DNA from: Planctomycetaceae bacterium
GTDB lineage: Bacteria > Planctomycetota > Planctomycetia > Pirellulales > Pirellulaceae
Assembly: GCA_024642765.1 (NCBI GenBank)
Contig: JAHEAM010000075.1
Span: 1 to 11,424 of the forward strand
Length of the DNA stretch: 11,424 nt
Direction: 5' to 3'
How positions within the stretch are numbered: position 1 is the first letter of the stretch; every line of letters starts with the position of its first letter. Shown in pieces: positions 1 through 8,600 of this stretch. The notes beneath the pieces were generated by a model. It made no database searches. It was not told where the DNA came from and saw nothing but the letters and a program-made list of their open reading frames with translations. The translations under genes and the position numbers were made by a program.

Positions 1-1166
1 CCTTTTTTTGTATCACCTACTTGTTAATGTGGCTGACAGCTTCGATCGTTGAATATCGTTTGGAAATCATTCCGCTTGTTCTATTCGCGATGGCGATTAG
101 TATCGCTTATCAAGTCGGTGTCGCGATTATGCTTAGCTCGCTAGTCGTATTGTTGTTTACGGTAGCCCATGGGTTTGACATTAGTGAGTTTGTGATATTA
201 GCAGTCGCGGCTTCTGTTTCAGCTCTCTTTTGTAAGACGATTCGCAGTCGAACTAAATCGGTTTACATTGGCCTTGTGACGGCGGCTGCCGTTTTCCCGG
301 TAACCGTGGCTATTCAGTTTATGTTGAACATGCAATTTCGTTCTGAGGCACTGCTCGACGCAACTTGGTTTGCAGGTGGAGCGGGGTTTGCTGGGTTGGT
401 CATGACGGCTTTACTACCCTTTCTAGAAAAATGGTTTGGCATTCAAACGGATATCAGCTTGTTGGAATTGAGTGATCCAAATCACGCCCTGCTTCGGCAG
501 TTGGTGCAACGAGCACCAGGGACCTACAACCACAGCATCAATGTTGCATCGATTGCCGAAGCTGCGGCAGACGCTATTGGCGCAAATGGTCTGCTCTGCC
601 GTGTGGGTGCCTACTTTCACGACATTGGCAAGATGCGTAAACCGGAGTACTTCGTTGAGAACCAATCCTCGGGCGAAAACAAACATGATGATTTGGTGCC
701 GACCATGAGCACAATCGTGATCATTTCCCATGTCAAAGATGGAGCTGAACTTGCGCGGAAATATCACTTGCCGCGATCAATTATCGATTTGATCGAACAA
801 CACCATGGCACAACTCTAGTGGAATATTTCTTCCATCGCGCAAACCAACAGTCAAAAGAAAAAGACGAAGAAGAAATCGAAGAAGCCAACTTCCGTTATC
901 CTGGGCCCAAACCCTTGAGTCCCGAAGCCGCCGTATTGATGTTGGCGGATGCTGTGGAAGGTGCGTGTCGAACTCTCCGAGAACCGGCTCCATCACGAAT
1001 CGAAGGCCTCGTTCACGATATTACCAAAAAGAAGCTAGAAGATGGGCAATTCGACAATTGTGCTGTTACACTAAAGCAAATCCGTATCATTCAGGACAGC
1101 CTCGTAAAATCCCTTAACGCGATGTACCATGCCCGAGTCAAATACCCCGACCAACAAACTGCCTAG
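1..1166 (+). CDS. pgpH: 7TM-HD cyclic-di-AMP phosphodiesterase, PgpH/YqfF type (5' end outside window)
   Basis: The frame is already open from base 3 with no stop, so the TTG at 21 is not the real start. About half of a normal PgpH (roughly 700 residues) is visible. Numbering from the codon at 21, residues 15-135 hold several hydrophobic segments, the last part of the seven-helix membrane domain. A cytoplasmic HD hydrolase domain follows from about residue 145. All seven metal ligands known for the Listeria PgpH HD domain have counterparts: H171 (in GTYNHS), H200 and D201 (in FHDIGK), H237, H261 and H262 (in QHHGTT) and D310 (in LADAVE). Family members hydrolyse c-di-AMP to pApA, so the organism probably makes c-di-AMP. 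A charged linker lies near residues 276-290. The stop at 1164-1166 is 4 bases before the preferred ybeY start, which suggests co-transcription. Family assignment is firm; substrate is inferred from the family. Confidence 0.93.
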   Translation, partial: FFCITYLLMWLTASIVEYRLEIIPLVLFAMAISIAYQVGVAIMLSSLVVLLFTVAHGFDISEFVILAVAASVSALFCKTIRSRTKSVYIGLVTAAAVFPVTVAIQFMLNMQFRSEALLDATWFAGGAGFAGLVMTALLPFLEKWFGIQTDISLLELSDPNHALLRQLVQRAPGTYNHSINVASIAEAAADAIGANGLLCRVGAYFHDIGKMRKPEYFVENQSSGENKHDDLVPTMSTIVIISHVKDGAELARKYHLPRSIIDLIEQHHGTTLVEYFFHRANQQSKEKDEEEIEEANFRYPGPKPLSPEAAVLMLADAVEGACRTLREPAPSRIEGLVHDITKKKLEDGQFDNCAVTLKQIRIIQDSLVKSLNAMYHARVKYPDQQTA

Positions 1167-1170
1167 TTCA

Positions 1171-1623
1171 ATGCTGATTGAGTATTCTTGGCAAACCGAT
1201 TTTTCAATCGACGAAAGAGTCACGACCGAACGCTTGCGCATGGTCCTCAACGAGTTCGGCATCATCAATGGTGAAATTAGCATTGCCATCGTCGATGATT
1301 CGACGATCCACAATTTGAACCGACAATTTTTGGCGCACGACTGCGCGACAGACGTGTTAACGTTTCCGGACGATCGAACGGATGGCGATTTCCTATACGG
1401 CGAAATTGTCGTCAGTTCAGATACAGCCCAGCGAATAAGTTCGGAAATAGGAATTTCGGCCGAGGGAGAACTTTTGCTTTATTTGATTCACGGCGTGCTG
1501 CATCTCGTGGGAGTAGACGATCTGACCGATGCTGATGCTCGACTGATGCGAAAGTACGAAAAGCAATTCCTTGAGCAAGCTGGATTTGAGTATCGTTTCG
1601 AAATGGAGAGCGACGCTAGATAG
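1171..1623 (+). CDS. ybeY: YbeY endoribonuclease / rRNA maturation factor, variant metal site
   Basis: YbeY is a small metal-dependent endoribonuclease acting in 16S rRNA maturation and 70S ribosome quality control. The 150-residue product has the family core: a LN...ATDVLTFP segment, a GEIVVS strand and the metal motif HGVLHLVGVDD (H107, H111). Two hallmark positions differ from E. coli. The third zinc ligand (His124) is Asp117 here, and the conserved Arg59 position appears to be Leu. Bacteroidetes YbeY proteins, as I recall, share both changes, so this is probably an active variant rather than a decayed gene. I chose ATG 1171 because MLIEY matches the usual YbeY N-terminus and it starts 4 bases after the pgpH stop. 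ATG 1129 in the same frame would add 14 unconserved residues and overlap pgpH by 38 bases. Neither start has a clear Shine-Dalgarno site. Confidence 0.93.
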   Translation: MLIEYSWQTDFSIDERVTTERLRMVLNEFGIINGEISIAIVDDSTIHNLNRQFLAHDCATDVLTFPDDRTDGDFLYGEIVVSSDTAQRISSEIGISAEGELLLYLIHGVLHLVGVDDLTDADARLMRKYEKQFLEQAGFEYRFEMESDAR

Positions 1624-1625
1624 CC

Positions 1626-2984
1626 GTGGAACCTTCAGTTTATTTTTGGATCATGCTGGCAGCTGCATTCCTTTCAATGGCGGCCGCCACTGCTTCACAA
1701 GCATTTCATCAATTTGGCGTTCACGAGTTGAAGGAGTTTTGCCTTCGTCGAAACCGCAAGGATTGGTTTACGAAGATTGTGAACGAGCGCGAATGGATGA
1801 CGCTTGGTGCTGATTCAACTCGCGTATTAGCGACTGTTGTTGCGGTTTGCAGCGCGATGACATGGTTCTTGCCGCATGGTGCAAGCGAGCTTTCCACTAT
1901 TCAATGGGTGCGAATTGTTTCGGCAATCATTATCGCTTTGTTGATCGTCAATAGTTGGGTGCCATTCGCTGTTTCTCAATTTGCGGCATCGTATTACCTC
2001 TTTCATACCTGGCGAATTTGGTGGTGCCTTTCGTTATTGACTTGGCCACTGATATCTGGCAGTCGCGTTTTTGCCGGCCTCTTACGGCGAGCAGTTGGCG
2101 CGGACGAAAGCGAACACGACGAAGAAGAGTGGCTCGAAGAAGAGATCCGTTCGATGGTTTCCGAAGGCGAACAAGACGGGTTGTTGGAGGCCGACGAACG
2201 CGACATGATCGAAGGCGTGATGGAGTTGGACGAAAAGGACGTCTTTGGGATCATGACACCTCGCAGCAAAGTTGATGCGTTGGACATTAACACTGAATGG
2301 TCAACCGCCGTTCAGTTTGTCGTTGCATCAGGCCGCACGCGAGTCCCAGTCTACAACGGCAGACTCGACAATATTGTTGGAATTCTCTTCGCAAAAGATT
2401 TATTGCGGGAGTCTTTGCAACCAGAAAACAGACGCCGTCCGTTGGAAAAGCTATTGCGTGAACCGTTGACCGTTCCGGAAAGCATCTTACTCAACGAGAT
2501 GTTGCAGAAGTTTTTGCGAGAATACAAACATCTTGCAATCGTCATGGATGAGTACGGAGCCTTCTCGGGAATTGTCTCAATCGAAGATATTCTCGAAGAA
2601 ATTGTCGGAGAAATTGTTGACGAAACGGATCGCGAGGAGCCGCATCCAATCCAATTGATTGAGCATGGGTTGGCCTTGATCGAGGGCGCAGCGCGAGTGG
2701 ATGAAATTAACGAAGCACTCGGAATTGAAATCCCTGAGGATGAAGATTATGACACCATTGCTGGATACGTCATGCATACCTTGAAGAAAATCCCAGCGGA
2801 AGGTTTCCAATTCGCCGTCGACAACGTTCGCATCACTTTGATGAAGGCCTCGCTCCGGACGATCGAAAGTGTCGAACTGCTGGTACTGACGGACGATCAG
2901 GTTGATGAAAACGAAATAAAGGCCATGGCGTTAATGGAACCAAGTGCAGACACTTTCGACGAATCTCTGCAACCTCGCAATTAG
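1626..2984 (+). CDS. CNNM/CBS/CorC-HlyC membrane protein (hemolysin C / magnesium-cobalt efflux family)
   Basis: The 452-residue protein has the full layout of membrane-bound CorC/HlyC proteins. Residues 1-155 are a hydrophobic CNNM (DUF21-like) domain with about four membrane segments. An acidic linker (about 158-172) leads to the family region ending in the MTPR motif at 210-213. Two CBS domains lie near 208-265 and 275-332, the second containing MDEYGAFSG (from 307) and EEIVGEIVDE. A CorC_HlyC domain spans about 340-430 with DYDTIAGYV near 374. Family members are linked to Mg2+/Co2+ export and the CBS pair binds nucleotide; the substrate here is not proven. The membrane domain is divergent: the usual SxxET motif seems to read SMAAAT. 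The GTG start lies 2 bases after the ybeY stop, so the genes are probably co-transcribed and coupled. A downstream ATG at 1653 would cut into the first membrane helix. Confidence 0.9.
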   Translation: MEPSVYFWIMLAAAFLSMAAATASQAFHQFGVHELKEFCLRRNRKDWFTKIVNEREWMTLGADSTRVLATVVAVCSAMTWFLPHGASELSTIQWVRIVSAIIIALLIVNSWVPFAVSQFAASYYLFHTWRIWWCLSLLTWPLISGSRVFAGLLRRAVGADESEHDEEEWLEEEIRSMVSEGEQDGLLEADERDMIEGVMELDEKDVFGIMTPRSKVDALDINTEWSTAVQFVVASGRTRVPVYNGRLDNIVGILFAKDLLRESLQPENRRRPLEKLLREPLTVPESILLNEMLQKFLREYKHLAIVMDEYGAFSGIVSIEDILEEIVGEIVDETDREEPHPIQLIEHGLALIEGAARVDEINEALGIEIPEDEDYDTIAGYVMHTLKKIPAEGFQFAVDNVRITLMKASLRTIESVELLVLTDDQVDENEIKAMALMEPSADTFDESLQPRN

Positions 2985-3026
2985 TCAACCTGATACACCC
3001 CCTTTTCTGCGAATCTATTTTCGTCT

Positions 3027-3032
3027 GGAAGG
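3027..3032 (+). promoter_or_regulatory. Shine-Dalgarno site GGAAGG
   Basis: GGAAGG ends 6 bases before the ATG at 3039 and fixes that start. It is one of only two convincing ribosome binding sites in the window. The rest of the gap 2985-3038 shows no promoter or terminator that I can support, so this gene could still be read through from the upstream operon. Confidence 0.6.
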
Positions 3033-3038
3033 CTCTAC

Positions 3039-5531
3039 ATGAAACTTAGTCGTTTCTGGTCTGATTTTTTTTGTGCGTTTGTACTGTTCATTGTGGAGCC
3101 ATCGATAGGCATCAGCCAAGATTTCCAGCGAAAGAGTATTAGCGGCGTTTATCCGCATTTGGCCTATCGGAATCCGCATGGCGAATGCGGGACGGGTGCG
3201 GTGGTTCCCTGGGCCGGAAAATTATGGGTGATAACCTATGGCCCACATTTTCCAAATGGCTCTCAAGACAAACTCTATAGTATCGCTCCTGATTTGTCGG
3301 TCGAAGTATTTTCTGGCAGCGTAGGTGGCACCCCTGCGAATCGAATGATTCATCGTGAAACCGATCAGCTAATGATTGGTCCCTACGTGATCGACAAGGG
3401 CGCCAACATTCGGGTCTTGAGTCCCGAAAAAATGCCCGGACGTTTGACAGGGTCGGCAAGGCATTTGAACTCACCAACGAATTCCGCCTACTACGCAACA
3501 ATGGAAGAAGGAATTTATGAAGTTGACTTGCGCTCATTGGAAATCAAAACTCTATTTGAAGATGATCAGGGACAAACGAACCGTTCCTCCAAAAACGAAC
3601 AGAACAATTCAACCAAGCGGCTTGCAAAACTGCCAGGCTATCATGGCAAGGGGCTTTTTTCTGGCCAAGGCCGATTGATTTACGCGAACAATGGAGAGGC
3701 CTCGGACGAGGCCTTGCGTCGACCCGATATCGCATCCGGATGCCTGGCTGAATGGGACGGCAAAACGGACTCATGGACGATCATTCGCAGGAATCAATTC
3801 ACCGACGTTCGTGGTCCAGGTGGACTTTATGGCAATGCGTCACCAAATTCTGATCCCATTTGGGCGATTGGTTGGGATCACAAATCGCTGATACTTATGC
3901 TCCTCGATTACGGCCAGTGGTATACCTATCGCCTTCCCAAAGCATCTCATTGCTACGACGGTGCACACGGCTGGAATACCGAATGGCCTCGATTTGGAGA
4001 TATTGCCGAACAAGACATGCTGCTGAACATGCACGGTATGCTTTGGCGTTTCCCTAAGACCTTTTCATTAAAGAACTCTTCCGGTATTCGCCCTCGATCA
4101 ACCCACCTAAAGGTCTTCGGAGACTTTTGTTTTTGGAACAATCAAGTTGTCTTCGGTTGCGATGACTCTGCGAAAAACGAATTCTTGAACAAACGTCGCG
4201 CCAAGGGAAGTATCACGGGCCCTGAGCTTTCAAATTCGAATCTGTGGTTTGTTGACCCAGAACGCCTGGATCAACTTGGACCTGCCATCGGACGAGGTGC
4301 AGTTTGGTTGGACGAGGACGTAACTGCGAACACCGTTTCCGACCCCTTCCTGATTAGTGGATTTGATGACTCGCTGCTTGTTCTGTCACACCATGCCACA
4401 TTGCCAGTTACGTTCACAATAGAAATCGACCGAAATGGAACAGATGATTGGACAGAACTAACGACACTTAAAGTCCAGCCAAATCAAGTCGAACGAGTAA
4501 GTTTCGAAAAATCAGCGGGCGTTTGGGCTCGTATTCGTGCAAAAACTACCGCAACTCTAGCGACCGCGCTCTTTCAGATGAAAAACACGGACTCTCGTTT
4601 GGAAAGGCCTGATGCAATTTTTGATGGGATCGCAACTAACCATTCAGCCAATGTTTCAAGTGGCGTCGCCCGAGTCATTGGGAATGGAGGACTCTCTCTA
4701 GCGTTCGCAGCAACCCGCTATTCATCTGAATTAAAACCAGAGTCCGCGTACTATGAACTTGATGGCGAAATGAACTTGATTCGAGTTGAAGATCCGGATG
4801 CTTATCGCGCTATTGTTGAAGGCAATGAAACTCCCGTCGGGATTTTGCAGGTCGATGCGGCCTCAGTAATTTACGTTGACGACGAAGGCAAACGGTGGAG
4901 GTTGCCAAAATCGAAAACGGACTTTGAGCGTGAAATGATTCACGGTCCGGAACGTGTTGATCGCGAGGTCGTCACGGAACGCGACCTATTCAACTGTTTC
5001 GGAACGTTCTATGAATTACCGGCGAGAAACGCCGGTGGGTTTGCAAAGGTTCGCCCCATTTGTACACACAACAAACGGATCAAAGACTATTGCAGCTACC
5101 GAGGCCTATTGATCATCAGTGGAATCGACCACGATACGATAGGCGGAAATTCACGAATCATTCAATCCGCAGACGGCAAAGTTGCTTTGTGGGCCGGAGT
5201 GGTTGATGACCTGTGGAAATTTGGCAAGCCGGTTGGAAAGGGCGGACCATGGTTCAACACCCCAGTTCAAGAAAACGTTTGGTCAGATCCCTATCTCATA
5301 TCGGGATACGACAAAAAAACTGTTTTACTTTCGCATGACTCTAAAAATTCGAACAAAATTACGACGGAACTCGATATCACTGGAGCAGGGAATTGGATTC
5401 ACTATCAAACATTCGACGTGGAGCCAGGTCAGGTAACAAAGCACGAAATCAACGACGACCTCGGTGCTTATTGGATTCGTTTTAAATGCGACACCTCAAC
5501 CAACGCTTCAGCTACCTTAGTTTACAAATAA
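3039..5531 (+). CDS. Secreted protein of unknown function with internal duplication, propeller-like N-terminal region
   Basis: The 830-residue product starts with a Sec-type signal peptide: K2 and R5, a hydrophobic core at about 10-19, and likely cleavage near S26-Q27. It is therefore exported. The next 250 or so residues are rich in Gly, Trp and Asp turn motifs such as VPWAGKLWVITYGP and GGTPANRMIH, suggesting a beta-propeller-like fold. I recall similar N-terminal sequences in uncharacterised Bacteroidetes and planctomycete proteins, but no function is known to me. The C-terminal two-thirds contains two related segments, about 285-516 and 612-830. Both carry SDP[FY]LISG[FY]D (S434 and S749) and a G[RK]G..W stretch just before it, which ends with W423 or W738. 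No catalytic motif, lipobox, anchor or membrane helix is visible. It might bind or process extracellular polymers, but this is a guess. It is followed by convergent recombination genes with no functional link. Confidence 0.85.
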   Translation: MKLSRFWSDFFCAFVLFIVEPSIGISQDFQRKSISGVYPHLAYRNPHGECGTGAVVPWAGKLWVITYGPHFPNGSQDKLYSIAPDLSVEVFSGSVGGTPANRMIHRETDQLMIGPYVIDKGANIRVLSPEKMPGRLTGSARHLNSPTNSAYYATMEEGIYEVDLRSLEIKTLFEDDQGQTNRSSKNEQNNSTKRLAKLPGYHGKGLFSGQGRLIYANNGEASDEALRRPDIASGCLAEWDGKTDSWTIIRRNQFTDVRGPGGLYGNASPNSDPIWAIGWDHKSLILMLLDYGQWYTYRLPKASHCYDGAHGWNTEWPRFGDIAEQDMLLNMHGMLWRFPKTFSLKNSSGIRPRSTHLKVFGDFCFWNNQVVFGCDDSAKNEFLNKRRAKGSITGPELSNSNLWFVDPERLDQLGPAIGRGAVWLDEDVTANTVSDPFLISGFDDSLLVLSHHATLPVTFTIEIDRNGTDDWTELTTLKVQPNQVERVSFEKSAGVWARIRAKTTATLATALFQMKNTDSRLERPDAIFDGIATNHSANVSSGVARVIGNGGLSLAFAATRYSSELKPESAYYELDGEMNLIRVEDPDAYRAIVEGNETPVGILQVDAASVIYVDDEGKRWRLPKSKTDFEREMIHGPERVDREVVTERDLFNCFGTFYELPARNAGGFAKVRPICTHNKRIKDYCSYRGLLIISGIDHDTIGGNSRIIQSADGKVALWAGVVDDLWKFGKPVGKGGPWFNTPVQENVWSDPYLISGYDKKTVLLSHDSKNSNKITTELDITGAGNWIHYQTFDVEPGQVTKHEINDDLGAYWIRFKCDTSTNASATLVYK
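3891..4586 (+). repeat. Internal protein repeat, copy A (residues about 285-516)
   Basis: This part of the secreted protein is related to copy B further on. Anchors in order are W294 in WYTYRLPK, HGMLWRFPK from 332, an RP.STH stretch, GRGAVW ending at W423, SDPFLISGFD from 434, an LSHH stretch, and a beta-rich end near N516. The relationship is visible in protein only; the DNA has diverged. Boundaries are approximate. Confidence 0.7.
4872..5528 (+). repeat. Internal protein repeat, copy B (residues about 612-830)
   Basis: This is the second copy of the unit, ending at the protein C-terminus. Matching anchors are W620 in KRWRLPK, FGTFYELP from 654, RPICTHNK, GKGGPW ending at W738, SDPYLISGYD from 749 and an LSHD stretch. 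The offset to copy A is 326 residues at the start and 315 from the GxG..W motif on, so copy A carries a few extra residues. Boundaries are approximate. Confidence 0.7.
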
Positions 5532-5552
5532 ATCGGGGACCCATTCCCAAAG

Positions 5553-5588
5553 GTTTGCCAAGGCAAACACTATTGGCGCAATCGCCAA
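5553..5588. terminator. Two adjacent small hairpins between convergent genes, possible bidirectional terminator
   Basis: GTTTGC and GCAAAC (5553-5558 and 5563-5568) pair around a 4-base loop. TTGGCG and CGCCAA (5573-5578 and 5583-5588) do the same 5 bases further on. Both stems are perfect 6-mers and lie in the 74-base gap between two converging stop codons, where terminators are expected. Neither is followed by a clear T run on either strand, so intrinsic termination is only a possibility. Confidence 0.35.
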
Positions 5589-5605
5589 ACGCCATGACGT
5601 CTTCG

Positions 5606-8600
5606 CTATAGATCGTAGTCTATGACTGAATCGGTATCTATGTTTACGGCACGACACCAAATTGAGATTGTTGGTAATTGAAGGTGTTCGGCCAGTTTAT
5701 TCCGCGCGACTGTGAATTGCTGCAAGAGCATTCCAGTGGCAGTCGAAGTTTCGTTATCGATCAAGCCCGTAATCTCAGCGCCGAATTGCTCGTCCCCCTT
5801 GGTAAACAAAGTAACTCTAAACAACGAAAGTGAGTCGCTCCAAAGTCTCGCGAGTAACTTCTGGTCAGCGACGTCAACTTTTAGCGGCTCAAAAAGAGGG
5901 ACACTCGAACTGTAACGATTCTTGAAAACTTCGTCTTGATATGACCTTCGACTCAGAAAGCGAAACAGTCCAGGACGTTGTGGAATAGACGCGACGAACC
6001 TCAGTCCGAATTCGATTTCCGTTCGGTCGTAGCCCAGGTCTTTGAGGCATTTCTTAAGATGGCCGGTCGTGAGTTGAGTTTCCCACCATTCAATTAGTGC
6101 CAAGCAATCGAGGCGAACGTTTCTTGAATCGTGTATTGAAGACTTGTTCGCAGACCCACGGACGTATTTCGATAGGGAAGCTTTTTGCAGACTCTTAGCA
6201 AATGCTGGCGAGGGCGTCACTTTTCCTGCAGTTTGACCGTTTAACCCAATTGAATTCTTATCGAAGTCGTCAAAAAATGGTAGCTGAACGTTTGTCTGCT
6301 GGGATTCTTCTTTCAACGGAAGCGAAGTGTACCACTTGGGATCGCCCGATTCAAAAATGATATTCGATTCCTTCGCGTTTCCGTTTTTTGAACCCAGCGT
6401 ATCAAGCAATACAGAAGCGATTCCAGCTCTATTGCCCTTCGTTGCTCGGGGCAAAATAATCTGAAGATGATTGATTGCACGCGTCATCAGAACGTAAAGT
6501 AGACAAAGTTGTTCACGAATCTCTTGACTACGGTAACTAGCAAACGCGACTTGAATATTTTCTGGGAAATAGTCTTGTAATTCGCGTTTGGCATATCGGA
6601 ACACCAGATCGATCTGCTTTGCTGGATCGGAGCGATGATAGATCAATTCAGGTGATTGTCCACGCCAACGACTTTCCGGCCCCAACAACGGTGCTATTAC
6701 GGCGTCGAACTCAAGCCCCTTAGCGGCATGAATGGTCATGACACGAACCTGAGCATTTGTCGGGTCGAGGATATTAGCGCGATCAAGCTGATCAAGGAAA
6801 ACATTAGTGCGAATCGTCCAAGGCTCATGAAAGTCAAAGGCGAACTCGATCAATTGGTCCAGTCGCCGTGATTCACGATTTGTGCAATGTGACCGCAGTA
6901 GTTCACTCCAGGCCTCAACAAACGTACCAAACCCAGTTTGAGCCAACTCACGTCGCAATCGATTTGCAATATCGCCAGCGAGAGTTTCATTTGCAGTTTG
7001 TGTCGCAATGTCTTCTGGTTGCAACCCCAATGCTTCGGCCAACGGACTGTGCGAAAGATGAAACCTAGCCACGTCATCGCCGGGATGGTCAATGAATTTG
7101 AGCATCGACAAAACAATATTGACTGCAGCTGAATCGGTCAGTGAATTCCCACCCTCGGCGCTTGCGGGAATCTTGGCTAGGTGCAAGTAGAACAATATTC
7201 TGGAAATATCATCGTGCCCTCCCACCAGGACGCCTATCGTTTTGTCCGGCGCAGCATTGCAGAGACTCTCAATTGCATTTACGGTTGCAAGGTACATCGA
7301 GTCCTTGGGTGAAATCATTCCTTCATCGTCCGAGGGCTCTTCTGGAACTTCCACTCGAACCCATCCCGGTAAACTCTCGCGGGCAGTCGTGTGATGTGGA
7401 AAATTTTGCTGCCATTCCGACAAAACACCCTTGTCTGGCGACTCTTCGACCTGGCGTTCTGAGAGACTCGCGAAAACGAGATTGACGGCATCGATGACAA
7501 CAGGACTCGACCGCCAACTTTTTGCTAATACTGGCGCGGGTTCCAGATACTTACCAAGTTGATTTTCAACGACATCAAAAATCTCGGCTACCCCGCCACG
7601 CCAGGCGTAGATCGCTTGCTTCTTATCGCCAACGCAAAAAAACGTCCCCGGTTCCTTGCGTTGCATGATGCCCAGTGCGATAGGACGCAATATCTGCCAT
7701 TGGGCCGGCGAAGTATCTTGAAATTCATCGAGCAGCAAATGATCGATTTGTTGATCGACCCGATATTCGAAGTCAAATTCGCTCGCACCATCAAAAACAC
7801 TTTGCAACACGTACGGCACATCCGAGAATCGAACTTGCGCGATTTCCATCTGCATCGGCCATAACTCTTCCTGGAAGCTATCAATAAGCTGATAGGCTGA
7901 CTGAGTGCGACGCAAGTACTCGTTCGAAAGGTAATCCGCAGCGACCTCGTTTGCTGCGCGGTAGAAGCTCAAGATTTCAGCCGGCATAGGCTTGTTGTAA
8001 TAATCCGTAATTCCCGACAACACGCGTAACGCCAGTTTGCTTTCGCAGAATTGCTCTAGGTCACGTTCGGACAGAATCGCAAGGTCTCTATCGAATGATT
8101 TTTGAACTCGACTATCTAACGCACGGTACTGCGCAAACAATTCGCATAGTTCGCTAAGACGGTTTTCATAATCCTCGGGTCGCTTTTTGATTGGCGACCA
8201 TGCTTCCGTCGTTGACGTTCTGTAAATTTCAAAGTAACTATTAACTTGATCCGAAACGACTTCAGCGATGCGACGATCGGCATCGAAACGCGTTATCATC
8301 CGCACAAACTGCCTAACATTCTGCTTGTGAAGTACTTTTTGCAAAGCGATTCCACTCAGTTGATCGATCCGACCGGATTCGACAACTTCCCAATCCGGTG
8401 GCAGATTCAATTCAAAACTGTACGCCCGCGCTACCGTGTTGAAAAAGCTGTCGAGTGTACTGATCTGCAAGCGATGTAAATTGGACGCAACACCGCGCAA
8501 TATTTCAGTCGCCTGTTCGACGGATAACGGAATATCGAGTTCCTTCGAAAGTGCTGCACAATTTTCGGGCGATGCGGCAGCGGCATTGAGGCGTTGCATG

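Noticed and set aside
3..9. Run of seven T at the window start as a terminator tail
   Set aside because: It encodes Phe codons inside the open frame of pgpH and no stem is visible before it.
423..767. 114-codon open frame on the minus strand inside the HD domain of pgpH
   Set aside because: It lies opposite a strongly conserved catalytic domain, its product shows no recognisable family pattern, and it has no ribosome binding site. It is a shadow frame.
1955..2275. 106-codon plus-strand frame giving a very Arg-rich product
   Set aside because: The Arg runs come from GAC/GAA-rich codons of the acidic CorC linker read in another frame. The CorC frame is clearly the real one.
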